Below are positions 52,029-60,061 of a stretch of 64,000 bases of DNA, piece after piece; the first letter of the stretch is position 1; each line of letters begins with the position of its first letter. Location: contig MFXP01000004.1 in the NCBI GenBank assembly GCA_001787535.1, forward strand, positions 174,652 to 238,651, read 5' to 3'. The translations under genes and the position numbers were made by a program. The DNA is from Candidatus Peribacteria bacterium RIFCSPHIGHO2_01_FULL_51_35. Lineage in GTDB: Bacteria; Patescibacteriota; Gracilibacteria; Peribacterales; Peribacteraceae. Below the pieces are notes generated by a model that saw nothing but the letters and a program-made list of their open reading frames with translations, made no database searches and was not told where the DNA came from.

Positions 52029-52925
52029 TCAGAACCTCTTTTCATCGTATAAATAAGCCATAATGCTCGTTCCCACATTTTCAAGGACTTCTTTCGATTG
52101 ATTGTGTAACTGCACCAGCGTCTGCAGATAGCTCATGTTATTCCCACACACAAATCTCTCCGCCTGTTCGATGATGGCAATACCCACCTTGAGACAGAAA
52201 CCATGTTCGGGATTTCTACTTGGATAGAAAACATTGCTGATGATGGTTCTCCCTGCCGAGACCGGGAAGACAAATTCGTTCAGAATATCGCCGAAGTCTG
52301 ACACCTCCTGCCGTCGCAGGATTGGATCGTCTCCGGTGATGTTGAAACCGGGATCCTGATACAGGAATTTCCAATGCTGGGCACTTTCATAGCTGGATTT
52401 CTTGTGAAATGGCGCAAAGGAGATTCCCATCTTGTAAGCCTTGTCCATTCCGTCGAAGTTCGAGATTTCTTTCATCATCTCATTGGAGATTGGCTCACCG
52501 GTTTCGCTGTGCCGGATGTTGAAAAAGGAACTGCGGAAGCCGTGCTTTTCTATGAGATCTTTTCCCTGCCGATCGCGAGCTGGCACGCGCCAGTGAAGAT
52601 GAGCAAGACATAACATCATGCCCCATCTTTCATCGAGATCGAGTGGTGGTGGAGCTGTGTGCTTCGATTCGATGATCTTTTTGAGGAGCGGAGCCATGAG
52701 ACTGTCGTATTCTGAATACAGACCCTCAAAAATGTCTTTCCTCTCTCCTGTCATAGGAGATTGGATGGAATTTCGATGTTTCTCCTGAAACACGTCCTCC
52801 GTTCCTTTCGTCGAGAAAAATTTCCTCTCTTTTTTGTCATAGACATGCAGATATCCGTCGGAATCTAGGAATCCCTTGAGATAACATTGGGGCAGATAAT
52901 GGTGTCGTACAGACATGCTTGGCAT
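52029..52925 (-). CDS. DUF4238 protein
   Basis: A 298-residue protein. The signature SVRHHYLPQCYLKGFLDSDGYLHVYDKKERKFF with the HxYLPQxYLKxF motif identifies DUF4238, found often on defence islands and mobile elements; no activity is established. A -10-like TACAAT lies 7 nt before the ATG at 52925, a leaderless arrangement; an ATG 9 nt further up is possible. Divergent from the membrane-protein gene at 52984 with a 58-bp gap holding both promoters. Confidence 0.85.
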   Translation of the reverse strand: MPSMSVRHHYLPQCYLKGFLDSDGYLHVYDKKERKFFSTKGTEDVFQEKHRNSIQSPMTGERKDIFEGLYSEYDSLMAPLLKKIIESKHTAPPPLDLDERWGMMLCLAHLHWRVPARDRQGKDLIEKHGFRSSFFNIRHSETGEPISNEMMKEISNFDGMDKAYKMGISFAPFHKKSSYESAQHWKFLYQDPGFNITGDDPILRRQEVSDFGDILNEFVFPVSAGRTIISNVFYPSRNPEHGFCLKVGIAIIEQAERFVCGNNMSYLQTLVQLHNQSKEVLENVGTSIMAYLYDEKRF

Positions 52926-52983
52926 CGACCTCATTGTATCGCACTTGTGATACGTAGGATTTAGTGCGTGCTATACTCAACCG

Positions 52984-53736
52984 GTGAGCCTCGAAGACAC
53001 GCTGACCAACATGGGCTTGAGTCGCATAGCGCACGAGATCGGCATGACGAAGATCGCAATCGATTCCTTGACGAGGGAACTGCACTTTCAACGAACAATG
53101 GCAGATCTGCAGAAGCCTGATGACTTCATGAAAAAGGCCGAGGAATCCGATGCTCTCATCCGCGAGAATTTCCGGGAGTGGCGGGACTACTTGTACAAAT
53201 ACATCCTCGTCATGACGACGATCACCGGCTTTTTCGCCACGCTGATTAGCGCAAATTGGACGCGCGTCGTGCCCGACTTGGATATGGTCTTCATCGCGTT
53301 CATTCTGATTGGCTGCTCTATTGCCGTGGGTTTGATTGCGATATTCGCCACGATCTACATTGAGAAGAAGATCATCGATGCGCGCGTCATCTTCGCGCTC
53401 GGCGGGAAAAATCGGGGCGAGCGAGTGAATCCCGTCGATGCCATACGCATAGACTGCGATGAATACATCGCTGAGAACGCAGCCAAGCTCGAGACCGAGA
53501 CGGATCCAAAAGAGATCGAGTGGCTGAACATACGGATCAAGGCGGATAAGCGCGTCTCGCGTCTCATGAAGTACGTCGCGGCACCGGCAGGTTGGTACGA
53601 ATACGTCAGGACAGGAACGACTGCATTGATGGTCGTTTTTTCATTCGCCGGGATCGTTGTGCTAATGCGTGAGTTCCTCGTTCATTCATTTGAACCATCT
53701 GTTAGCGAGACAACAATATCGTCTCCAATGGAATGA
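52984..53736 (+). CDS. Coiled-coil membrane protein of the island (GTG start)
   Basis: A 250-residue protein with a helical N-terminal part (DTLTNMGLSRIAHEIGMTKIAIDSLTRELHFQRTMADLQ), two membrane helices (about 74-90 and 100-125), a cytoplasmic loop, and a third hydrophobic helix near the C-terminus (TGTTALMVVFSFAGIVVLM). Not recognised. GTG is the start: TATACT (52972-52977) sits exactly 6 nt before it, one of the clean leaderless sites. Confidence 0.7.
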   Translation: MSLEDTLTNMGLSRIAHEIGMTKIAIDSLTRELHFQRTMADLQKPDDFMKKAEESDALIRENFREWRDYLYKYILVMTTITGFFATLISANWTRVVPDLDMVFIAFILIGCSIAVGLIAIFATIYIEKKIIDARVIFALGGKNRGERVNPVDAIRIDCDEYIAENAAKLETETDPKEIEWLNIRIKADKRVSRLMKYVAAPAGWYEYVRTGTTALMVVFSFAGIVVLMREFLVHSFEPSVSETTISSPME

Positions 53737-53896
53737 GCGTCCCCTGAAACACCCCCAAAGCGCGGTGCCGGGATCCGACAGGCTATCAACCCTCCAGAGC
53801 GTGGTTCCGATCGTTCACAGCCCTAACAGCGGGGCACACGGGCTGAGGTAAATTGCAGATTGGCGAGAGGAGGTGCAGAATTCGCGCTAAACCAGC

Positions 53897-53919
53897 GGGG
53901 AGGGGGCGAACCCCTCCCC
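53897..53919. terminator. Strong hairpin, possible terminator
   Basis: GGGGAGGGG, loop GCGAA, CCCCTCCCC. It lies 11 bp past the stop of the Cas2/VapD-like gene (minus strand). There is no T-run, so it may be only a structure. 53737-53896 holds nothing else recognisable. Confidence 0.4.
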
Positions 53920-53929
53920 AGAATTCCAA

Positions 53930-54187
53930 TCACTTCTTGAGGAAATCCCACGCTGCCTGATCCAGCCAGCCGTCCCGGTTGCTGTTGATCTCGCAGACGA
54001 GCAGCCGGTCGTTCTTATCGATGTGTGGCAGAAGGTACTTGCTGATCTCTGCTGCCGAGGACGTGGATTTGATGAGCCACGCGGACTTGAGGACGCCGTA
54101 CCATGTGAATTTCTTGATGGCTCCGATGAGCCCGTCATAGTTCTGTCCTGTCTTGTTGAGGTCGTAGGTGACCAAGTAGTTGGCCAT
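53930..54187 (-). CDS. Cas2/VapD-like small protein (SinR-annotated family)
   Basis: An 85-residue protein with the opening MANYLVTYDLNKTGQNYDGLIGAIKKFTWYGVLKSAWLIKSTSSAAEISKYLLPHIDKNDRLLVCEINSNRDGW. The YLVTYDL first strand and LLVCEI later strand match the ferredoxin-like fold of Cas2 and VapD, which includes RNases and DNA-binding adaptors. No CRISPR array or other cas gene lies in the window, so a stand-alone or toxin-like role is more likely. It is often annotated SinR-like; that name carries little function. Confidence 0.7.
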   Translation of the reverse strand: MANYLVTYDLNKTGQNYDGLIGAIKKFTWYGVLKSAWLIKSTSSAAEISKYLLPHIDKNDRLLVCEINSNRDGWLDQAAWDFLKK

Positions 54188-54299
54188 GGTGAACAAAGAA
54201 GAAAAAAATAGAAATGCAGAGAGGTGCGAGGTGCACTTGGTGGAGCCCGTGCCTTGTGGTGTTGATAATCAACTGCAACTCTCATGGCAAATAAAAAAG

Positions 54300-55058
54300 T
54301 TAGAGGAGGGAAAGTTGGACGCGCTCAATGGGGTTACGGTGACTGAAGTGCTGCCGTCCGTCCGGGAGCACTTCGCAATATAGGATCTCCAGCTCCTTCA
54401 GCCGGTACCCCATTGCCTGAGCCGACACTTCGCATCTCTCTGCACAGGATCGAACGAGCAGCGGCAGCTCCGCGTCTTCGGCGGTGCGAATGTTCATGCT
54501 CTCGGCGAGTTCATGTACCAGCTCAGGCGGCATGAGGATGGCAGCGGCAAAACCGTTCACAGCCCTCTCGACGGCCTGTGTATCGAAGTCGCGGAAGAAC
54601 GCAGCGAGCTTTTCGAGGGCGCACTGGGACAGTTGCCGGAGGTTTGGGAGCGATGGTAGTGCCATCCCGTGCCGGGTGCGGTAGAAACCCGCTTCCACTG
54701 CCTCATCGTCTGTCAGTGTAAATAATGGGCACTGCGTATCGTTTGCCTCCTTCCGAAGGTAGAGCTGCCAGTGTCCTAGCTCATGGCCAATGGAGAAATG
54801 TCCTTGCCCGGCATTGTTCGCATACGCCTTCTCATCGACGACAATTAGGCGCTTCGCCGGAATGATCTTGGCGAGTCGTTGCATCATCGGATTTCCGTCA
54901 TCTACGCTGTCAAAAAGCACCTGTAGTCCGCAGTACTCGGCAAGAGCAATCGGATCCATAGGGAGCTGGAACCGCTCCGGGTGCTCTGCTTTGTATGCCC
55001 GTAGAAGCTCGGCGGCCTTCTGATTGATCGTCTCACGACGGTAGCCGTGGTAGCTCAT
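54300..55058 (-). CDS. ImmA/IrrE-family metallopeptidase
   Basis: A 252-residue protein with the zinc motif GHELGHW (HExxH) near residue 95 and a long helical C-terminal region (RAVNGFAAAILMPPELVHELAES is the family's second conserved block). ImmA peptidases cleave repressors of the partner XRE type. Its ATG overlaps the stop of the XRE gene (ATGA, 55055-55058), so the two are co-translated and form a switch pair of the ICE type. No target beyond the partner is known. Confidence 0.88.
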   Translation of the reverse strand: MSYHGYRRETINQKAAELLRAYKAEHPERFQLPMDPIALAEYCGLQVLFDSVDDGNPMMQRLAKIIPAKRLIVVDEKAYANNAGQGHFSIGHELGHWQLYLRKEANDTQCPLFTLTDDEAVEAGFYRTRHGMALPSLPNLRQLSQCALEKLAAFFRDFDTQAVERAVNGFAAAILMPPELVHELAESMNIRTAEDAELPLLVRSCAERCEVSAQAMGYRLKELEILYCEVLPDGRQHFSHRNPIERVQLSLL

Positions 55059-55420
55059 GGATTCTGTTTGGGGAGGTGATCGAGCAGTGCTTCCCACTGT
55101 TTCTCTGTCAGCCCTTGCTTGGGGATGGCGCGGAAGAACTCCGTCGCCTTTTTTTTGCCCGTCGCTTCGTCAACGATGTGTTGCGGCATTTTCCCGGCGA
55201 GAAGTTGCATCGTTGCTAGGTCGCCATCAAGAGCACGTGCGATCTTTTGGAGGTTATCCAGTGAAACGCTGTATTCCTTCCCATCCGGACTGACGAGCTT
55301 GTCGTTCTCGATCTTGCTCAGGTAAGTGAAATCCATGTCCACCTTCTTTGCCACATCCCGGAGAGTAAATCCCTTTTTCTGCCGGAGGCCGTTGATGTAG
55401 GAACCGAGAGATTGCTGCAT
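55055..55420 (-). CDS. XRE-family transcriptional regulator (ImmR-like)
   Basis: A 121-residue repressor with an N-terminal HTH_3 (MQQSLGSYINGLRQKKGFTLRDVAKKVDMDFTYLSKIENDK). TATACT lies exactly 6 nt before the ATG at 55420, so it is probably leaderless; the frame reads as M-S-M upstream only because a GTG sits inside the promoter. It and the ImmA-like peptidase form an island control pair, probably repressing the island's mobility or its toxic genes. Confidence 0.9.
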   Translation of the reverse strand: MQQSLGSYINGLRQKKGFTLRDVAKKVDMDFTYLSKIENDKLVSPDGKEYSVSLDNLQKIARALDGDLATMQLLAGKMPQHIVDEATGKKKATEFFRAIPKQGLTEKQWEALLDHLPKQNP

Positions 55421-55492
55421 GGACACAGTATAGCGAAGTTGCAGATGAAAATCAACATCAAATCCCTCACGTCGATTCTGTTATCCCGTTTT

Positions 55493-58342
55493 CTAGGGGA
55501 GAGTGACTGCATCATCCGTTACGAACGCTGCCTTGTCCTTGGTGGATGGAGGCAAGCCCGGTGCCGTTATCTTCTCTCCCTTCGCCTCCTTCGCCGCGAG
55601 CTTCTGATTGAGTTTGAGCAGGAAACCGAGCACGTCATCATCGTCTTTCATGCCGTATGCGGCGCGCACGGCAGCGTCGAGCGCGAGGTGTGCTGATCGA
55701 ATGGGATTATTGCCATGCACGTCCAGTGTGCGATAGATGTCCCGGAAGGTGCTTCCATCCTTCATGAGCTCCTGTCGTAGCGTGCGCAGCGCGACCGCCG
55801 TTTCTGCGATTTTCTTCGCCTGACTTTCACTCGGATTCTGAGGCCATGGGAAGCTATCGAAGACGGTATCGGAGGTGTATCGGAAATCGCCTTTTATCGT
55901 TGAGCAGCGCGCAACGAACCATTGCCAATGCACATCCGATTGCAGGATGCCGAACGAAAAGTCATCCTCCAATGCAAATATCTGAAGAGCATCGCCCGGG
56001 TTGATCGAGGGGTGCACGAACTCAAAAATTGGCCGCTTTGTATGTCGTGCGCAAACGATATAACGGGAGAGTCCATGGATCTTGCCGAGCATTTCCAATC
56101 TGCCTCTCCAGTGCTTCCACCATGTGTTGAAGTGAGTCTGCCGGGGACCAATGTTCTTTCCTGTTTTCGTTCGTTCCTCTTCCGCTTTTTCTTTCATCAC
56201 GGGCATCACATTTGCCTCAAGATGTTTGTAGGCCGCGCCATACCGCATGGCACTGACGATGTCATCGATGTTGTTGAGGTCGATGATGTACCGCGAAGGC
56301 TTGCCGCCAGTCTTCCCGAGCAAATCCGCGCCGATGAGATACGGGTGAAGTACCTCTTGTGACGCCGGATCTTGCAGGATCCCCTTGTCTTCCTCTGGAT
56401 CGAGCAGAAATCCTTCGTGCCCGTGGGTTTGCCCTTGGTAGCAAACCTCCGAGTTCGCGTTCGCATTCAGGCTGATCGCTCGGCTCACATCGAGGTTGGG
56501 TGACAGCGACGAATTGATCAGGTCGAGTTCGTGGATTTCCCACGGGCTATTTTTACTGTCGCCAAGCTGCATAAAGAGCTTCTTTGTGCCTTTCTGTTCG
56601 CCCTTGATCCAGTTCACGATCGAAACGTGAACAACGGCGTCGCCGCTCCACACCTGCGAGGAGACCGCTTCGGTGATCGTTCCTCCGTTTGCAAGGATGT
56701 AATCGAGGCTCGCTTCGCGAGATTCGTTCTGTCGGATGGTATTCGTACCGACCAGCCCGGCACGACAATTCTTCGATAAATGATCATGCGCCAAGCGGAA
56801 CCAATAGACGCAGTAGTCCGACATTTTCGGCACCTCTGGAAATTGCTCGTAGAGCTTTTTTACATATTCATGGCCGTGTTCCTGAATCAGTCTTTTTGCC
56901 CCGAGATAGGGAGGATTGCCAACGATCGCTTCCGCCTCCGGCCATTCCGAAAACAGCGCATCCGCGCAGAGGATATTCTTGTCGAGGTTCTCCAGCGGCA
57001 GCGCCGCGTCCATCTCCAAGCCCAGCCCCATTTGATCGGCATCGAGCAGCTGCTTCGATTCCTCGATAGCGAGTTCTTTCGCCAGCATGAGCGTCACCTT
57101 CGCGAGCTCGACCGCGAAGGCATTGTTGTCGATGCCGTAAAACTGCTTCGTGCTGACAAGCGACATCGTTCCAGCCTCCCGCTTCGCTTTATCGCCGTAC
57201 TCTGTGTGGATCTTGCGGAGTAGTTCGATCTCGATGTGCTTCAGTTCCCGGTAAGCGACGTAGAGGAAGTTCCCGCTCCCGCATGCCGGATCCAGCACCC
57301 GGAAATTCAGCAGTTCCCCGCGCAGCGCCGTGAGCTCTTTCAGCGTTTTTGCTTTCTCGATCTTTTCCTGCCACGGGCGGGTGATCGTGGGCACGACGAT
57401 CTTCATGATGTCGGCTTCAGTGGTGTAGTGCGCGCCGAAGGCGTGACGCTCCTTCGCGTCCATGCTCGCCTCGAAGAGCGAGCCGAAGATGACCGGCTGC
57501 ACTTTGCTCCAATCCTCCTTCACGGCTTCCTGAAGCGCCTCAAGCTCGACTTTGTCCAGCTCCACCGGCTCGACAACGGCGAAGATGCCGCCGTTGAAGT
57601 ACGGGACACCCTCGTAGCGCCCGGCGCGCGCCGGTGCGGACGTGTTCATCTGCCGGAAGAGCCCTCCGATGAGATCGTAGGTGCTCTGCCCCTCAATGCA
57701 GTCCCGGATGATCTGCGAGAAGAGACCGGCAGGTAGAAGCGCCGCATCCTCCGCGAACATTGCGATCACACATTGCAGCGTGAAGCGCTGGGCAACCTCG
57801 CGCTTTTCCCCGCGCCCGACGAGCGAGTTGAACAGCCATGCTACTTTGTCAGCGGCCTCGCGTGTGACGGCAACGCGGTCATTCCCGAAGAGCGGCTTGC
57901 GCGCGTCCGGGAAGAGGAAGTTGAGAGCGGTGTATCGTTTTGGCAGTTCCTCGAGCGCGATGCGGTCAACCGGTTCCTCCAGCTGTGCGTCGAAGTCGTA
58001 GATCCAGAATTCATCGAAATTACACAGCACCACATATCGGGGGCGATTCGGAACGAGGTTGAGCCAGTAATCAAATGCCTGACGATAGTGGCGCTGCAAA
58101 TTCTCGCCCCGGCTTTTCATCTCGAGCAACATGCGCGGCTTCCATACGAGGTCGGCGAACTTCGTGTTTCCGTCCTTTCCTTTCAACCGTTCCTCTAGCG
58201 TTGCCCCTGCAGCCTTGTAGCCGTCATGCCCGAATGCGTTGAACAAGCGCTCGCAAAAAACCTGCGCTTCTCCTTTCTCATCGCCCCGGAGGGTGCCGAC
58301 GTAATCCACAAAGCCTTGGATGTTTTGAGCTGTCGAATCCAT
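55493..58342 (-). CDS. MmeI-like combined restriction-modification enzyme (Type IIL/IIG)
   Basis: A 949-residue single-chain enzyme. The N-terminal PD-(D/E)xK nuclease signature appears in KFADLVWKPRMLLEMKSRGENL (D...ExK). The methyltransferase core has motif I VLDPACGSGNFLYVAYRELK and motif IV VGNPPYLGAKRLI. The C-terminal half is the target-recognition region (WWKHWRGRLEMLGKIHGLSRYIVCARHTKRP). Length and order match MmeI, which methylates one strand of its site and cuts at a distance. The chosen start at 58342 has a TACACT 8 nt upstream; the extra TTG-led residues beyond it read the promoter. Recognition sequence is not predictable by eye. Confidence 0.87.
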   Translation of the reverse strand: MDSTAQNIQGFVDYVGTLRGDEKGEAQVFCERLFNAFGHDGYKAAGATLEERLKGKDGNTKFADLVWKPRMLLEMKSRGENLQRHYRQAFDYWLNLVPNRPRYVVLCNFDEFWIYDFDAQLEEPVDRIALEELPKRYTALNFLFPDARKPLFGNDRVAVTREAADKVAWLFNSLVGRGEKREVAQRFTLQCVIAMFAEDAALLPAGLFSQIIRDCIEGQSTYDLIGGLFRQMNTSAPARAGRYEGVPYFNGGIFAVVEPVELDKVELEALQEAVKEDWSKVQPVIFGSLFEASMDAKERHAFGAHYTTEADIMKIVVPTITRPWQEKIEKAKTLKELTALRGELLNFRVLDPACGSGNFLYVAYRELKHIEIELLRKIHTEYGDKAKREAGTMSLVSTKQFYGIDNNAFAVELAKVTLMLAKELAIEESKQLLDADQMGLGLEMDAALPLENLDKNILCADALFSEWPEAEAIVGNPPYLGAKRLIQEHGHEYVKKLYEQFPEVPKMSDYCVYWFRLAHDHLSKNCRAGLVGTNTIRQNESREASLDYILANGGTITEAVSSQVWSGDAVVHVSIVNWIKGEQKGTKKLFMQLGDSKNSPWEIHELDLINSSLSPNLDVSRAISLNANANSEVCYQGQTHGHEGFLLDPEEDKGILQDPASQEVLHPYLIGADLLGKTGGKPSRYIIDLNNIDDIVSAMRYGAAYKHLEANVMPVMKEKAEEERTKTGKNIGPRQTHFNTWWKHWRGRLEMLGKIHGLSRYIVCARHTKRPIFEFVHPSINPGDALQIFALEDDFSFGILQSDVHWQWFVARCSTIKGDFRYTSDTVFDSFPWPQNPSESQAKKIAETAVALRTLRQELMKDGSTFRDIYRTLDVHGNNPIRSAHLALDAAVRAAYGMKDDDDVLGFLLKLNQKLAAKEAKGEKITAPGLPPSTKDKAAFVTDDAVTLP

Positions 58343-58427
58343 TTTCCCCAAGTGTATCAATTTGTTTGGTATTAGACGATATTATCTGATAATGGTGTGC
58401 TTTGGTGATTGTTAATTCTATGTTCGT

Positions 58428-58649
58428 CTAAGCGAAGGCAAAGGCGTTCGGCTTTGCTTCGCCGAGATGCTGCAGAGCTGGAATGTCGCGGAGTACCAAA
58501 TACCAATCGATCATGGTCTCAATGACGGGGTTCTTCCTAACGATGTCACGGGCTGCCACGTAAGCGTAGAGAGATTTACCTCGGCAGCACAGGTTACTTC
58601 TTCGCCTTCTTCTGATACTCGTAGGTTTTATATTGACTTGGCAAGACAT
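58428..58649 (-). CDS. Possible gene remnant at the island edge
   Basis: A 73-residue frame from an ATG at 58649. The first 25 residues are Arg/Ser/Cys-rich and unlikely to fold; the C-terminal half (KSLYAYVAARDIVRKNPVIETMIDWYLVLRDIPALQHLGEAKPNAFAF) looks like a helical fragment of a larger protein. It lies where the accessory island ends. No start signals. Confidence 0.25.
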   Translation of the reverse strand: MSCQVNIKPTSIRRRRRSNLCCRGKSLYAYVAARDIVRKNPVIETMIDWYLVLRDIPALQHLGEAKPNAFAFA

Positions 58650-58730
58650 GATTTCAATTTGCAGTGCATTGCGTTAAGAACAAAAAAAGTATACGAATGA
58701 GGAAATTTTTATCTCCTCACAGACAACGTT

Positions 58731-59993
58731 ATGAAAAAAACTCTCGGGACGTGGCAGATTGCGGGAATCGCAGTCGGCGTCGCACTTGTCGTCACTGTGC
58801 TCACATCTCCTCTTGGGAACTTCTCCGCTCAAATAGGAGGATTGCCTCTCATGCAAATGATGACCTTGCCGTTTGGCGGTGGAACATCATCGGCTTCCTA
58901 TCAATTTGTGCTGTGCAAAAACAGAACGCAAGGAACGTTTGTTTGCAAAGCAAGTTGCGATCTCTCGTTTCAAGATCCCGTACCACCGGAAGAGGTATTT
59001 GAAGATTTTATGGCATGCGATACGGCATCGACACAGCTCAATACTCAAGCGTGGTTCCAGTGCACCAGCGGCGGAGTGGCTTTCTGCAAGCAAGGCGGAT
59101 GCGCTCCGAATGCAAATCCATTGTATGGAGCAACCGGAAGTTATGACGATCAATCGATCTGTAGCGAAATGTTGCCTACCGTCTATTTCGTCTGCAAAAA
59201 TACCACCACCAATCAAGCCACATGCAGACCATATGGTTGTATCGATGATGCGGAAATAAAACATGAGCCCATGCCGAACGGAGTGAATGATGAAGAATAC
59301 TGCAACAATGTTGCGAACAGCATCAACAGCGGCCTCTACTATCTCTGTGCAACGGAAGAGGTACCAGGTGTTTCTTCGCTGGGGTGTTACCCGGGTGCTT
59401 GTCCGGAGATGCAAGAACCTTTGGAAGGAGGATTCCTGCAGTTCAGCGATTGCGAAGTGCATTTGCCGCCTCCGGCGGAAGAACAAAGCTCTTCCGTGAG
59501 TACGACAACCACAGACCAAACAACGTCCGCAAGTACAGGAGATTTCACTCTTTGCAGGACAAATGGGATTTCTCATTGCACATCACTTGGTCAAGCGTGT
59601 GAACGTCCAATGCAATTGAATCTTACCTTTGCACAATGCACAATATTGGCAAATCAAGCGAACTCAGGTGAAATGGCTGCACAGGAAGTGCTCAATGCCC
59701 AACCCGCACAAGTCGCTTGCAGCACAGTGGCCGACTGCTACAACGCAATGGGTACGACGGAAACCCCTTCTACTCTCGTCGGAATGAATTATCGTCTGGA
59801 TGCAGGCAAGAAAGTTACGAAATTCTGTCAGCGGCCGACATGCAGTCTAGTGGTCGGAGAACAAACATACTGTATGTTCAATGAACCGTTTGGAAGAAAG
59901 TATTGTACCACTTCTTGTTCGCCTTATACGGAAGGCACACCTCCTGTTGTGATCAACTCCATTCGATACCAGTGTAATTCCCCAGGATTTTAA
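58731..59993 (+). CDS. Secreted Cys-rich repeat protein
   Basis: A 420-residue exported protein. An N-terminal membrane or signal helix (WQIAGIAVGVALVVTVLTSP) leads into about five to six units of ~50-60 residues with the pattern (F/Y)xxC...C...C (for example YFVCKNTTTNQATCRPYGC, YYLCATEEVPGVSSLGCYPGAC, FTLCRTNGISHCTSLGQAC). More than 30 Cys suggest disulfides outside the membrane. A Ser/Thr-rich linker (SSSVSTTTTDQTTSASTG) splits the units. Not recognised; an adhesin- or surface-type role fits the envelope-rich neighbourhood. Confidence 0.78.
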   Translation: MKKTLGTWQIAGIAVGVALVVTVLTSPLGNFSAQIGGLPLMQMMTLPFGGGTSSASYQFVLCKNRTQGTFVCKASCDLSFQDPVPPEEVFEDFMACDTASTQLNTQAWFQCTSGGVAFCKQGGCAPNANPLYGATGSYDDQSICSEMLPTVYFVCKNTTTNQATCRPYGCIDDAEIKHEPMPNGVNDEEYCNNVANSINSGLYYLCATEEVPGVSSLGCYPGACPEMQEPLEGGFLQFSDCEVHLPPPAEEQSSSVSTTTTDQTTSASTGDFTLCRTNGISHCTSLGQACERPMQLNLTFAQCTILANQANSGEMAAQEVLNAQPAQVACSTVADCYNAMGTTETPSTLVGMNYRLDAGKKVTKFCQRPTCSLVVGEQTYCMFNEPFGRKYCTTSCSPYTEGTPPVVINSIRYQCNSPGF

Positions 59994-60007
59994 AACATTC
60001 TAAGCAG

Positions 60008-60044
60008 AAAAGCCGCCCGAGTGCATCGAGGGCGGCTTTTTTTT
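60008..60044. terminator. Intrinsic terminator between convergent genes
   Basis: AGCCGCCC (60011-60018), 11-nt loop, GGGCGGCT (60030-60037), then a run of eight T. An A-run on the other side makes it bidirectional for the Cys-rich gene and the SLH-CuA gene. Confidence 0.92.
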
Positions 60045-60061
60045 ATATCCTTTGCGAAGGC

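Noticed and set aside
53930-54187. CRISPR adaptation gene cas2
   Set aside because: The fold pattern is Cas2/VapD-like, but no cas1, effector or repeat array occurs in the window.
58361-58730. Right attachment site of the island
   Set aside because: I looked for a copy of the tRNA 3' end (GTTCGATTCTCCC) and found none; a serine recombinase may share only a few bases, so the boundary stays unknown.
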